DNA from: JANSWP01 sp041941305
GTDB lineage: Bacteria; Bacteroidota; Bacteroidia; Chitinophagales; Saprospiraceae
DNA length: 64,000 bases
NCBI GenBank assembly: GCA_041941305.1
Contig: JBGTQJ010000045.1
Coordinates: 6,622-70,621 of the forward strand
Direction: 5' to 3'
In this document: positions 25,637-34,026 of the stretch, in pieces
Numbering within the stretch: position 1 is the first letter of the stretch
Layout: every line of letters starts with the position of its first letter
Position numbers and translations under genes: made by a program
The notes under the pieces: model-generated
Told to the model about the DNA's origin: nothing
The model's input: only the letters and a program-made list of their open reading frames with translations
The model's database searches: none

Positions 25637-26348
25637 TGTGTTTTAAAATTTTATTCAATCCAATAAGGACTAAATTGTGGTTTGCAAATATCTTAGTTTT
25701 CAATGTTTTAGCAAAAAAATCAGCATCTCCGCCCGTTAAGATTACGTTAAGCTGAATGTATTCGCTGCGACATTTTTCAATAAAAGCAGCAATTTCCAGG
25801 GAGGCGCCAAATTGTCCGCCATTTCTTATAGCTGTTTCTGTCGTCTTTCCAATCCATGCTGTTTGTTCTGCTTGTGCCACCAAAGGCAGACTGGCAGTAA
25901 ATTCATGCATGGCTTTTAGGCGCATTTTTATTCCTGGCGAAATATTTCCTCCCAGGTACGCTCCTTTTGCATTCAAAAGGTCAAAAGTGATACAGGTACC
26001 AGCATCAATCACCAGGCAATTTTCAAAAGGGTGTAAATGAAATGCCCCCACAACTGCAGCTAATCTGTCCTTCCCCAAAGTTTCAGGTGTCTCATACAAA
26101 TTTAGGATCGGTAAGGGCGTTTTTTCGGTTAGCTGAATGTAAAAAAAATGTTCTCTTAAGAAGGCCGTTAATCGCTTCTCCACATTTGCTACACTGGAAA
26201 GGATGATCTTTTGAATCCTTTGGTTGTATAGCCACTCCTTTAGTTTCAAGAAATCCAGCTTTTCCCAGATTTCTTTATGCACTAACTCGTCATTTTTGAA
26301 TATGCCGAGCTTGGTACGTGTATTGCCTATGTCAATGCTTAAATTCAA
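25617..26348 (-). CDS. coaX: Type III pantothenate kinase
   Basis: 243 residues. Catalyses the first step of coenzyme A synthesis (pantothenate to 4'-phosphopantothenate). Motifs: phosphate-binding 'LSIDIGNTRTKLGIF' at the N-terminus, 'ETLGKDRLAAVVGA' (about 90-105), the catalytic 'VIDAGTCITFDLL' (about 117-130) and 'YLGGNISPGIKMRLKAMH'. Members of the ASKHA superfamily; type III enzymes are not inhibited by CoA. Overlaps the following barrel gene by 20 nt, and purH lies 63 nt upstream, so all may be in one transcript. Confidence 0.94.
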   Translation of the reverse strand: MNLSIDIGNTRTKLGIFKNDELVHKEIWEKLDFLKLKEWLYNQRIQKIILSSVANVEKRLTAFLREHFFYIQLTEKTPLPILNLYETPETLGKDRLAAVVGAFHLHPFENCLVIDAGTCITFDLLNAKGAYLGGNISPGIKMRLKAMHEFTASLPLVAQAEQTAWIGKTTETAIRNGGQFGASLEIAAFIEKCRSEYIQLNVILTGGDADFFAKTLKTKIFANHNLVLIGLNKILKHNVQLLE

Positions 26349-26411
26349 ATGTTTTGTGATGTTGTCAAAAGCTTAGACGAGCAGATGTTATTAAAAGGTT
26401 TTAAAATAGTG

Positions 26412-27938
26412 TTAATGTTTAAAATGCCTCGTTCCTGTCATTAGCATCGCCATTCCGTGATTGTCACAATAGTTGATACTGTCTTGATCTTTAATGGAGC
26501 CTCCCGGTTGAATCACTGCCCGAATTCCTTCTTTGTCAGCGATTTCTACACAATCTGGAAATGGGAAAAAAGCATCGGAAGCCATGACTGCACCATTCAA
26601 ATCAAATCCAAAATCTTTTGCCTTTTTTATGGCTTGTCTTAGTGCTTCTACCCGAGAAGGTTGTCCGCAGCCCATGCCAATTAATTGTTTGCCTTTGACA
26701 AGTGCAATGCCATTAGATTTTAGGTGTTTCACACAAATATTGGCAAAGAGCAGGTCTTCAATTTCGGATTCTGAAGGAGCCTTCTGAGTTGCTAAATTCA
26801 AATCGTCTTTCGTTTCTATTTTTAAGTCTGTATCTTGTTCAACTACTCCGTTAAGTAAGCTTCTAAAGCTCCTGCTCTGTACTTCAAAGTCGTTAATTTT
26901 TAACAAAATGCGTTTCTTCTTTTTGCTCAACAATTCCAAAGCCTCTGCATCAAATGCTGGTGCTATCAAGACTTCATAAAATAATTTATTGATGGATTCA
27001 GCTGTCGCTAAGTCTACAGAATGATTGCAAACGAAGATGCCACCAAATGCAGAAATATTATCACAAGCAAGGGCAGCATCCCAAGCCGCTTTTAATGTAC
27101 TTCTTGTTGCGACACCACAAGTATTGGTGTGTTTAAGGATGGCAAAAGTCGGATCATCGTCTTTGAATTCACGCATGATTTGCACCGCGGCATCAATATC
27201 TACCATGTTGTTGTAAGAAACCGCTTTTCCATTCAACTTTTCAAACATTGCCTCAAAGTCGCCATAGAAAACGCCGCTTTGATGTGGATTTTCTCCATAA
27301 CGCAAAACATCAGAGTGGTGAATGCTGTGCTTAAAAGACAACTCCGTAGAGCCTTCATTGAAATAATGGAAGATAGCAATATCATAATTGGAAGAAACTT
27401 TAAATGCTCTGCGAGCCAGTTCCTTTCTATCTTCCAGGTTTGTAAAACCCTGTTTTTCTTTCAGTAAGTCCAAAATCAAGGCATACTCATCTTTTGAAGG
27501 TACAACCACAACATCTTTATAGTTTTTTGCAGCAGCCCGAATCAAGGAAATGCCTCCAATATCTATTTTTTCAATAATCGTCGTTTCATCATCTGTATTA
27601 GCAACAGTTTCTTCAAAAGGATATAAATCGACTATGACCAAATCGATCTCTGGGATTTGATATTCTGCGAGTTGAGATAGATGATTTTCTTCTCTTCGAG
27701 CCAATAATCCTCCAAAGACTTTTGGATGTAAAGTCTTGACCCTACCGTCCAATATGGAAGGGTAAGAAGTCAAGTCTTCCACAGCTTCCACTTTGATGTC
27801 AAGGCTTTCAATATATCGCTGAGTGCCTCCTGTGGAGTATATTTTTACATTCGAAGCATCCAAAGCCTTTACAATTTCATCGAGACCGTCTTTGTGAAAA
27901 ACGGAAATAAGGGCGGAGTTGATCTTTTTTAAACTCAT
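26412..27938 (-). CDS. purH: Bifunctional AICAR transformylase / IMP cyclohydrolase
   Basis: 508 residues. Carries out the last two steps of IMP synthesis. The N-terminal MGS-like cyclohydrolase domain (about 1-120) has 'IYSTGGTQRYIE' and 'SILDGRVKTLHPKVFGGLLA'; the transformylase domain (about 130-508) has 'LRYGENPHQSG', 'AILKHTNTCGVA' and 'VMASDAFFPFPDCVE'. The length is normal. It is the first gene of a same-strand run (purH-coaX-barrel-TPR-TPR). Bacteroidota purH often lies upstream of cell-shape genes; none are here. Confidence 0.96.
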   Translation of the reverse strand: MSLKKINSALISVFHKDGLDEIVKALDASNVKIYSTGGTQRYIESLDIKVEAVEDLTSYPSILDGRVKTLHPKVFGGLLARREENHLSQLAEYQIPEIDLVIVDLYPFEETVANTDDETTIIEKIDIGGISLIRAAAKNYKDVVVVPSKDEYALILDLLKEKQGFTNLEDRKELARRAFKVSSNYDIAIFHYFNEGSTELSFKHSIHHSDVLRYGENPHQSGVFYGDFEAMFEKLNGKAVSYNNMVDIDAAVQIMREFKDDDPTFAILKHTNTCGVATRSTLKAAWDAALACDNISAFGGIFVCNHSVDLATAESINKLFYEVLIAPAFDAEALELLSKKKKRILLKINDFEVQSRSFRSLLNGVVEQDTDLKIETKDDLNLATQKAPSESEIEDLLFANICVKHLKSNGIALVKGKQLIGMGCGQPSRVEALRQAIKKAKDFGFDLNGAVMASDAFFPFPDCVEIADKEGIRAVIQPGGSIKDQDSINYCDNHGMAMLMTGTRHFKH

Positions 27939-28155
27939 GTACCTATGTAGTTTCTTTAAAAATAATTATTCGTGATTAAGGCAAGAAATATTGAGGGCTA
28001 TACCAGAAATAGCTCGAAAAAAGTATCTAGAACGGTAAAATACGCATACCAGAACATGCCCGTTTCTTCAACTATTGAAGATGCCTTTCTCAAAATTGGG
28101 CGCAAAAGTACGAGGAATAGGGGAATATCAGTTGATTAATTTCCTAAAAATGATT

Positions 28156-28902
28156 TTAGGGCTCAACTGACAAAACAGGGTTTTCGGAAATGGTAGGATC
28201 CTGATTGAGTAAATTGGTCATCGTGTCGTAAAGTTTGGGTAGGTAGGTTTTAAATTCTTTAGGCTTTTCAAAAAAGGTTTCGATGCACACTGCAAACATT
28301 TCCTGCATATTTTTTCCACCATAACTTTTTATGAAATTGTTTTCTCCCTGTCGAATGGTTTCCATCTTTTGTGATGCCTCTTCTGCCCAGTCATTCCATT
28401 TTTCTTCATCAAAAAAATTGTGAAATAATTGCCTGAATTTGTTTTCCTTTTCAAGACAATGCGCCATTTCATGCAAAGCGACGTTTACGGCATCATTTGG
28501 AATGAAATAACCGTTTTTGACATCCTGCCAGGAAAATACGATGACCTTATATTTGAAATCCACATGTCCTAAAAAGAGATCCTTGTAACCTGGAAAACGG
28601 TAAGGACGAGGAACGACATAAATCGTATTGAAATGCTTAAGTAAAAAATAATTTAGTCCAAAAGTAATTTGAATAATGGCACTACCAATAACGACCTTCA
28701 TTTCAGTAGTTACATGAGGTAGATCTTTTGGAATGAAACGAATTAATTTCAGTAGGATGAAAAGGCGGTAGCGGAATTTAGATTGATTTTTTTCGTTTAG
28801 GTTTTGATAATAATGTGAATAAGCATTAAGAATTCGATGGTAATCAGAAGGGATTTCCGGGGGGAATTTTTTGTACCAATATTTAATTAAGAGCTCGCGC
28901 AT
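28156..28902 (-). CDS. MtfA-like zinc peptidase (M90)
   Basis: 248 residues from the ATG at 28902 ('MRELLIKYWYKKFPPEIPSD'); an upstream in-frame ATG at 28944 is possible. The zinc motif is 'VALHEMAHCLEKENK' (HEMAH). Later 'GGKNMQEMFAVCIETFFEKP' corresponds to the EFFAV segment with the third ligand in MtfA. Family members (E. coli MtfA) are cytoplasmic metallopeptidases that modulate Mlc-dependent glucose regulation; in Bacteroidota there is no Mlc/PtsG link, so the physiological role is open. It probably forms a unit with the propeller gene upstream (59 nt apart). Confidence 0.82.
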   Translation of the reverse strand: MRELLIKYWYKKFPPEIPSDYHRILNAYSHYYQNLNEKNQSKFRYRLFILLKLIRFIPKDLPHVTTEMKVVIGSAIIQITFGLNYFLLKHFNTIYVVPRPYRFPGYKDLFLGHVDFKYKVIVFSWQDVKNGYFIPNDAVNVALHEMAHCLEKENKFRQLFHNFFDEEKWNDWAEEASQKMETIRQGENNFIKSYGGKNMQEMFAVCIETFFEKPKEFKTYLPKLYDTMTNLLNQDPTISENPVLSVEP

Positions 28903-28922
28903 GATTTTAATTAAGAATGCAT

Positions 28923-28966
28923 AATGAAGAATGGAGAATATCATTTATCATTTATCATTCTTCATT
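28923..28966. repeat. Inverted repeat around the 3' end of the propeller gene
   Basis: aatgaagaatg (28923-28933) pairs with cattcttcatt (28956-28966). The loop contains two copies of 'tcattta'. It overlaps the last bases of the gene ending at 28962. Confidence 0.55.
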
Positions 28967-30059
28967 TTTTTAGGTTTTTTATGACTAAAACGAAGGGGTC
29001 AAAAACTTGTGAAATATACAAATTGCCGTTCAAATTTAATGCAGTAGAGGCGGCACTAATGGTTTCTCCATTATTTTGATACACCAAATGTGGTTCTAAT
29101 GTTTTTTGATCAAGCGAATAAACCTGGATTGGAGAGTGATTTTCTGAACTTTTAGCATGTCCAGTAAATTTTAACGGGCATGGATGGTTGACAGTCCATA
29201 GCCTGCCTTGTATATCTTCAATAAAATTATCAGCTATCGGAATTTCTAAATAGGTCTTGGAGGATACTACATTTTCTAAATCCAAATTACCTTTTCCGAT
29301 AATTTTATATTTCAAAATCTCCTTACACCCACCATTTGCCAAAACCAATGCTGCTTCCTCTTTATCTACCCAAATGCCGTTGGGATAGCAATAGGCTTCA
29401 TTTATCAATTCCCACTTGTCTTTTCCGTCAAAATAAACAATGGTACCAGTTTTTGCTCCTAATACTGTGATGGTTTGACTATAAGATGAAATGGTGTCCA
29501 AATAATTGGTGGCATAAAAACTTCCATCTGCTAATACATGTAAATCATTGGGCGCCATCATTTTTGGATTTTGCAAAATGTGATTTTGATCCAACCACAA
29601 AGTGTCTTTTTGGATTTCAAATCTCATAACTCGATGTGTCATTTTTCCATCCAAAATATCATGTGTAATGGCGTATAGCCAATGAGTTGAATCCATATTG
29701 ATTATGTCAATCCCGTGGGGATGGATGACTAAATCTGAAGGTACAATGGTAAATTCAAAAGTCTCTTCTGTTTGGGGATTGATGCCATAAAATCCGCCAT
29801 AGTCTGGATGGTCATTTTCCCTTCTTTCTGTACAGGAAACAATAATGCGGTCAAAACCTTGAGAAGTATCAATTGCCATATCTTCTGGTCCGGATCCAAC
29901 TGAAATTTTGGTGGTTTCAAAGTTTTCCGTCATGGAGAAGTCTCCACAGCCATAAGGGGAAATGCCACAGTCGGCAAATTCGAAGTAGATATAAGAAAAG
30001 AGGAATAGAAGAAACAAAAGCGCTAAAAGGGCCAGCAGTATTTTTTTTATAATTTTCAT
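28962..30059 (-). CDS. Paraoxonase/SMP-30-like beta-propeller, membrane-anchored
   Basis: 365 residues from the ATG at 30059 ('MKIIKKILLALLALLFLLF'), followed by a single N-terminal TM/signal anchor. The body reads as a six-bladed propeller: 'SGPEDMAIDTSQGFD', 'LVIHPHGIDIINMD', 'MMAPNDLHVLADGSFYATN' (the Asn/Asp calcium-ligand segment of PON/arylesterase and SMP-30 enzymes) and 'EAYCYPNGIWVDKEEAALVLANGG'. This suggests a periplasmic lactonase/arylesterase-like enzyme. Substrate unknown. An upstream ATG at 30080 adds only seven residues. Confidence 0.75.
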   Translation of the reverse strand: MKIIKKILLALLALLFLLFLFSYIYFEFADCGISPYGCGDFSMTENFETTKISVGSGPEDMAIDTSQGFDRIIVSCTERRENDHPDYGGFYGINPQTEETFEFTIVPSDLVIHPHGIDIINMDSTHWLYAITHDILDGKMTHRVMRFEIQKDTLWLDQNHILQNPKMMAPNDLHVLADGSFYATNYLDTISSYSQTITVLGAKTGTIVYFDGKDKWELINEAYCYPNGIWVDKEEAALVLANGGCKEILKYKIIGKGNLDLENVVSSKTYLEIPIADNFIEDIQGRLWTVNHPCPLKFTGHAKSSENHSPIQVYSLDQKTLEPHLVYQNNGETISAASTALNLNGNLYISQVFDPFVLVIKNLKK

Positions 30060-30377
30060 ACAAAAGGTATTCTGTAACAAGGCTTTTTCTGGTTATTCAA
30101 AACCTTGAACGATATTTTTTGAGGTTCTAAGACACACTACATTTTGACAAATATAGGCGCTTAAAATTAACCCTGATAAAAAGGGTGTAAGCAAAGGTGT
30201 CTAAAATATCTCAAGCTGGGTTATGCCATTCGAAGTAAGTAAAAGTTCAATAAGCTGTAACCGAAAAAAATTAAAGTCTTTGAATTGAATGAAAAAGTAA
30301 TACATGAGCATTTTTGATTTTCATTTTGATTTTCATTTGATAAAGAATCTTAGCTCGCGATTTTTTATACTTGCATT
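30060..30377. other. 318-bp divergent intergenic region
   Basis: It lies between the propeller gene (-) and the YgjP gene (+). It contains 'gattttcattttgattttcattt' type words (30320-30340) but no strong hairpin. A near-consensus box tatacttg just before the YgjP start is possible (1 mismatch to TAnnTTTG). Nothing else seen. Confidence 0.35.
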
Positions 30378-31121
30378 ATGATTCGGGAAACAGTTCAAAA
30401 AACCTTTGTAGAAGTAGACGGAAAACAGGTGCCTGCAAAAATATATCGTCAATGGCGCAATAATGTACGTTTTGCCATAGGAAAAACGGGAGCTATCCTG
30501 AGAATGCCTACCATGCTTTCAAAAAGTCAGCAGAATAAACAAATTGCAGCTTTTGAAGACTGGGTTCGGCAACAATTTTCCAAAAGAGATGCACTGAATG
30601 AGCGATTTTTTGGAAAAGGATACAATGATGGAGATGTGTTGCAAGTAGGCAATCGTAGCTATCCATTGAACATTGATTTTCTCGAAAAGAAATCACATTC
30701 TGCGCGAATGCGAGATGGCGTAATTTATTTGAAATTGGCAAAAAAAGACACAGAAGCCAATCTTCAAAAAGCCATAAAACACTTGTTGAGTCGACTGGTA
30801 GCACAAGACTTTTTACCAGAAATCACAGAAAGAGTCCTTGAATTAAATAAGAAATATTTTCAAAAACCAATTCGAAGTGTAAATTTGAAATACAACCTTT
30901 CCAATTGGGGTAGTTGTTCCGCCAAAAGCAATATCAATCTTTCTACCCGCCTGCTTTTTGCACCGGATTCGGTTATTGACTATGTCATCATCCATGAATT
31001 GGCACACCTCATCGAAATGAATCATTCTCCACGTTTTTGGGCAATAGTTAAAAAAGCAATGCCCGACTACCAGCAAAAAGAAAAATGGCTCAAGCAAAAC
31101 GGAAAGTACTGCGATTTTTAA
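30378..31121 (+). CDS. YgjP-like metal-dependent hydrolase (M48/DUF45 type)
   Basis: 247 residues. The zinc motif 'VIIHELAHLIEMNHSPRFW' (HELAH about 206) with the family context 'NLSNWGSCSAKSNINLSTRL' (about 175-193) defines the YgjP/DUF45 family. Members are assigned to a metallohydrolase group with unclear substrate. Cytoplasmic; no signal peptide. It is the last plus-strand gene before the 700-bp noncoding stretch. Confidence 0.86.
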   Translation: MIRETVQKTFVEVDGKQVPAKIYRQWRNNVRFAIGKTGAILRMPTMLSKSQQNKQIAAFEDWVRQQFSKRDALNERFFGKGYNDGDVLQVGNRSYPLNIDFLEKKSHSARMRDGVIYLKLAKKDTEANLQKAIKHLLSRLVAQDFLPEITERVLELNKKYFQKPIRSVNLKYNLSNWGSCSAKSNINLSTRLLFAPDSVIDYVIIHELAHLIEMNHSPRFWAIVKKAMPDYQQKEKWLKQNGKYCDF

Positions 31122-31182
31122 TTCCTTAATTCTTTAATTCTTTCATTCCTTAATTTCCCCATTAAAGCGCTACCCCTTTGTG

Positions 31183-31190
31183 TAGTTTTG
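31183..31190 (+). promoter_or_regulatory. Possible -7 box for a small RNA
   Basis: TAGTTTTG fits TAnnTTTG. No clear TTTG at the -33 position. Transcription from it would start near 31196 and reach the terminator hairpin at 31340-31380. Confidence 0.35.
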
Positions 31191-31195
31191 CCTAA

Positions 31196-31380
31196 TCAAA
31201 CGGGACTTCTGTCGAAAACAGGCAACTTTCCTACCCTCCTTTTGTCTATCCGAATGTATCTTGGGAGAAATCTTTAAAAATTTAAACTCCTCAGCCCAAC
31301 TAAGAAATAGTTTTGTTTAGATAAGTAGTTACGCATAATCCGGGGTGCCCGACTGTTATTACTGGCATTCCGGTTTTTTA
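31196..31380 (+). ncRNA. Candidate ~185-nt small RNA
   Basis: There is no ORF here. A -7-like box (31183-31190) is followed by about 150 nt with local stems (ctgtcgaaaacag; ttggg...cccaa at about 31261-31306) and ends in a hairpin plus T-run (31340-31380). The size is like that of 6S RNA (about 180-200 nt), but I could not show the single long rod with a central bubble that would identify it. Identity unknown. Confidence 0.35.
31340..31380 (+). terminator. Intrinsic terminator with no gene directly upstream
   Basis: ccggggtgcc (31340-31349) pairs with ggcattccgg (31364-31373), 10 bp including two G-U pairs, loop 14 nt, followed by tttttta. The nearest upstream stop is 219 nt away (31121), so it suggests a separate small transcript. 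Confidence 0.65.
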
Positions 31381-31806
31381 TTTTCTGTTAACGCCATATC
31401 TGGTGCTGATACCACTGAGTAAAGGTATGTGAGCATGTCAAGTGGTGTTAGCAGCGTTCAGGTTAGCAAATCTTTTTCTGCTCACACCATTTTCCACCCC
31501 ACTTTTCTAGCCACAATGGTATTAGCAGAGGGGCCTACTGGATTTTTATTTTCAAATTGTCATCTTCACAGAAATAAGTAGTATCTCTCGAAGCGGACGC
31601 TACTGCTCTTTCCTTCCAGATTCTTTACTATGTATCCCTCCACTGCAAGAGACACTAACCATGACTTTTGATAATATCCTGATGCACCGAAATGAAATAT
31701 ACCCACCCAACTGCCTGTAAACTGAAGCCCAAAAAATGCTATTCTATTCTTTTTACCTGTTGATAGAGGATTAGTGTCTTTTCGTAGAATCCATATACTT
31801 GATAAA
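31381..31806. other. Noncoding stretch with stems
   Basis: One stem pairs gctgataccac (31405-31415) with gtggtgttagc (31442-31452) (11 bp, two or three G-U). 'accatt' at about 31486 can pair with 'aatggt' at about 31515. No protein-coding frame with family similarity. Together with 31122-31380 it is the least explained DNA of the left half. Confidence 0.35.
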
Positions 31807-31866
31807 TTGAATGGTCGTTTTTAGCCCTTGAATCAAAAACTTCCAATTATGAAAACGACCATTCAA
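31807..31866 (+). promoter_or_regulatory. Hairpin enclosing the translation start of the small membrane protein
   Basis: ttgaatggtcgtttt (31807-31821) pairs exactly with aaaacgaccattcaa (31852-31866), 15 bp, loop 30 nt. The loop holds the whole ribosome-binding region and the ATG (31849-31851); the stem begins at the second codon. It may control translation. Confidence 0.5.
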
Positions 31867-32175
31867 AAAAATGTCATTTACGGGTATTTGGGTTTGGGCG
31901 GATTGATGTTTTTTGGAATATTCCTAAGCTCAAAACTTCGAACACCTTCCGAAAATGTTTTTGGGAACCTGGACAATGCCATATCCCAGTTAGTACTTGA
32001 AGTGTATGCACTTTATGGATTTGGATTGATTGTATTGTTCTCCAGTGCTTTGGGCTGTTGGTTGAGTTTTCGAAAGAAACAAATGAGGTATCAGAGGACC
32101 TTTCAAATCTGCTTCGTATTTGCTCTGGTCTATTTCATTTTTCTCTTTTTATTGGGATATGAAGTTTCATTTTGA
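31849..32175 (+). CDS. Small membrane protein, three TM helices, unknown
   Basis: 108 residues from the ATG at 31849; an in-frame TTG at 31828 is less likely. Three hydrophobic helices (about 8-26, 45-65 and 85-105: 'GLGGLMFFGIFLSS', 'ALYGFGLIVLFSSALG', 'CFVFALVYFIFLFLLG') with a basic loop 'RKKQMRYQR' between the second and third, so a cytoplasmic loop is likely. No family recognised. It lies alone between noncoding DNA and a flavin reductase gene, and its start codon lies within the loop of a perfect 15-bp hairpin. Confidence 0.6.
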   Translation: MKTTIQKNVIYGYLGLGGLMFFGIFLSSKLRTPSENVFGNLDNAISQLVLEVYALYGFGLIVLFSSALGCWLSFRKKQMRYQRTFQICFVFALVYFIFLFLLGYEVSF

Positions 32176-32198
32176 AAATAACCTAAATTATTAATGAC

Positions 32199-32263
32199 TT
32201 TGTTGGGAAAATGATGATAGGATCTCATTAATTTCGCGACCGTTTTATCATTTTCTCAACAAA
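32199..32263. repeat. Inverted repeat before the flavin reductase gene
   Basis: tttgttgggaaaatgat (32199-32215) pairs with atcattttctcaacaaa (32247-32263) with one G-U, loop 31 nt. It lies between the membrane protein (ending 32175) and the start at 32274. Terminator or leader structure. Confidence 0.55.
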
Positions 32264-32273
32264 ATCAGTTTAA

Positions 32274-33167
32274 ATGTTGACTATTGATCCAAAGACAACG
32301 CCTACCCGAGACCTACACCAATTTCTATTAGGCTCAGTTGCCCCTCGTCCAATTGCTTTTGTGAGTACCATTGACAATGAGGGCAATCCGAATCTCGCAC
32401 CTTATAGTTTTTTCAATGCTTTCAGCTCCAATCCGCCGATTTTAGTTTTTTCTTCAAATCGAAGGGTAGTAGATAATACGACTAAAGATACGCTTGCAAA
32501 TGTTCAGGAGACAAAAGAAGTAGTGATCAATGTAGTTAGTCATAGCATCGTGCGACAAATGGCAGTCACCAGTATCCAATTTGATACAAGTATAAGCGAA
32601 TTTGAAAAATCTGGATTAACTCCCATACCTTCTGATTTCGTTAAACCTTTTAGGGTTAAGGAGTCTCCTGTGCAGATGGAGTGCAAGGTGAATGATATTA
32701 TTACCCTGGGAGAACACGGTGGAGCAGGCCACCTGGTGATTTGTCAAGTACTCAGAATGCACATTGATGAAAATGTTGTTGATGGGAACAACCGAATTGA
32801 TCCCCACAAAATTGACTTGATGGGCCGCATGGGCAGGGCTTATTATTCCAGGGCAAGTGGGGCTGCTATACAAACAATTGTGCAGGCTGTAACCGAACTT
32901 AGCATTGGCTATGATCAGTTGCCAGAAGGTATTAAAAATAGTGGAATTTTGACGGGGAATAACCTGGGACAATTGGCTGGATTGAAAAGGATTCCAACAG
33001 AAGAAGAAATTTCAGCAGTAATGGAAAATGACAATAGGATACAGGAAATTTTTAAGAAAGATGGAGTGAAGGAAGGCTTGCAGTATTATGCCAAAGAAAT
33101 TTTAGATTTGGATGATTCAAAAAGAGAATATGCTGCGCAAATTGCCTGGCTAAGTACTCGTTTATAA
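32274..33167 (+). CDS. Flavin reductase-like FMN-binding split-barrel protein
   Basis: 297 residues. The N-terminal two thirds is a flavin reductase-like domain: 'LLGSVAPRPIAFVSTIDNEG' and 'NLAPYSFFNAFSSNPPILVFS' are the FMN-phosphate-binding segments of the YwrF/DIM6-type subfamily. 'GGAGHLVICQVLRMHID' follows. The C-terminal 90 residues (about 205-297) are helical and not part of the usual 200-residue domain; such extended versions are known in Bacteroidota. Predicted to bind FMN in the cytoplasm and act in an NAD(P)H-dependent redox reaction; substrate unknown. Confidence 0.84.
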   Translation: MLTIDPKTTPTRDLHQFLLGSVAPRPIAFVSTIDNEGNPNLAPYSFFNAFSSNPPILVFSSNRRVVDNTTKDTLANVQETKEVVINVVSHSIVRQMAVTSIQFDTSISEFEKSGLTPIPSDFVKPFRVKESPVQMECKVNDIITLGEHGGAGHLVICQVLRMHIDENVVDGNNRIDPHKIDLMGRMGRAYYSRASGAAIQTIVQAVTELSIGYDQLPEGIKNSGILTGNNLGQLAGLKRIPTEEEISAVMENDNRIQEIFKKDGVKEGLQYYAKEILDLDDSKREYAAQIAWLSTRL

Positions 33168-33216
33168 AGGCGATTAAAAAAATAAGGTAAAAACCTGTAT
33201 AACTAAGCTTTTTTCT

Positions 33217-33224
33217 TACCTTTG
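33217..33224 (+). promoter_or_regulatory. -7 box for rplY
   Basis: TACCTTTG followed by cgc matches the Bacteroidota TAnnTTTG box common before ribosomal protein genes. It gives a leader of about 40 nt. The -33 TTTG is not obvious. Confidence 0.55.
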
Positions 33225-33271
33225 CGCTCCTTTTTGAAAAAACGTGTTAAACGCTATAAATTTTAAAGATT

Positions 33272-33892
33272 ATGCAAACGGTAGCAGTTAACGGATCAGC
33301 AAGAACAGCATTAGGAAAAAAATCTGCAAAATCTGCCAGAAGAGAGGGTGCAATCCCTTGTGTTATGTATGGTGGAAATGAAAATATTCACTTTACCACT
33401 ACTTTGAAGGATGTCAAAAGTTTGATTTTCACTCCAGAATTCAAAGTAGCAGAAGTTAATGTAGATGGAGCCACACATCGCTGTATTGTTAAGGATGTTC
33501 AGTATCATCCTGTAAAAGATACAATTCGACACATTGATTTCTTAAAATTGATTGATGGACGTCCTGTACAACTAGAATTACCTGTAAGATTTGTGGGTAC
33601 TTCCCCTGGTGTAAAAGGTGGTGGTTCATTGATCCAAAACTTGAGAAGGGTGAAGGTTAAAACCACTCCTGAAAAAATGATTGATGTGTTAACTTTGGAT
33701 ATTTCTGAATTGCAGTTAGGCTTTTCTATCCGAATCAGAGATATTCAGCCAGAAGAAGGAGTAGAAATTATAAATCCTCCTGGTACCCCAGTAGCATCTG
33801 TTGAAGTACCAAGAGCATTGAGAAGTGCCGAAGCCGGTGCGGCTGCAGAAGGGGAAGAAGAAGCAGCAGAAGAAGCAGCAACAGAAGAATAA
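33272..33892 (+). CDS. rplY: 50S ribosomal protein L25 (Ctc form)
   Basis: 206 residues: N-terminal L25 domain (about 1-90, 'MQTVAVNGSARTALGKKSAK' and 'YHPVKDTIRHIDFLKLI') that binds 5S rRNA, a C-terminal Ctc/TL5 beta-domain (about 95-185) and an Ala/Glu-rich tail (about 186-206). The longer, two-domain form is usual in Bacteroidota, as opposed to the 94-residue E. coli protein. The acidic tail is a common variable feature. A strong terminator follows, so the gene is transcribed alone. Confidence 0.95.
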   Translation: MQTVAVNGSARTALGKKSAKSARREGAIPCVMYGGNENIHFTTTLKDVKSLIFTPEFKVAEVNVDGATHRCIVKDVQYHPVKDTIRHIDFLKLIDGRPVQLELPVRFVGTSPGVKGGGSLIQNLRRVKVKTTPEKMIDVLTLDISELQLGFSIRIRDIQPEEGVEIINPPGTPVASVEVPRALRSAEAGAAAEGEEEAAEEAATEE

Positions 33893-33922
33893 TTTATTGT
33901 TCAAATAATAGTTATATTCGAG

Positions 33923-33957
33923 GCGGTGTAAGGAGTTTTCCTTACACCGCTTTTGTT
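33923..33957 (+). terminator. Strong Rho-independent terminator of rplY
   Basis: gcggtgtaagga (33923-33934) pairs with tccttacaccgc (33939-33950), loop 4 nt, followed by ttttgttt. A second hairpin, gagtccact/agtggactc (33969-33977/33991-33999), lies just after. Confidence 0.9.
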
Positions 33958-34026
33958 TTAGTAGTGATGAGTCCACTTCGAAAACTAAGGAGTGGACTCA
34001 GGGTTCCTTAATCAATTCCGTTTGAA

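Noticed and set aside
31196..31380. 6S RNA identity for the candidate small RNA
   Set aside because: The size fits, but a long imperfect rod with a central bubble could not be demonstrated by eye, so no name was given.
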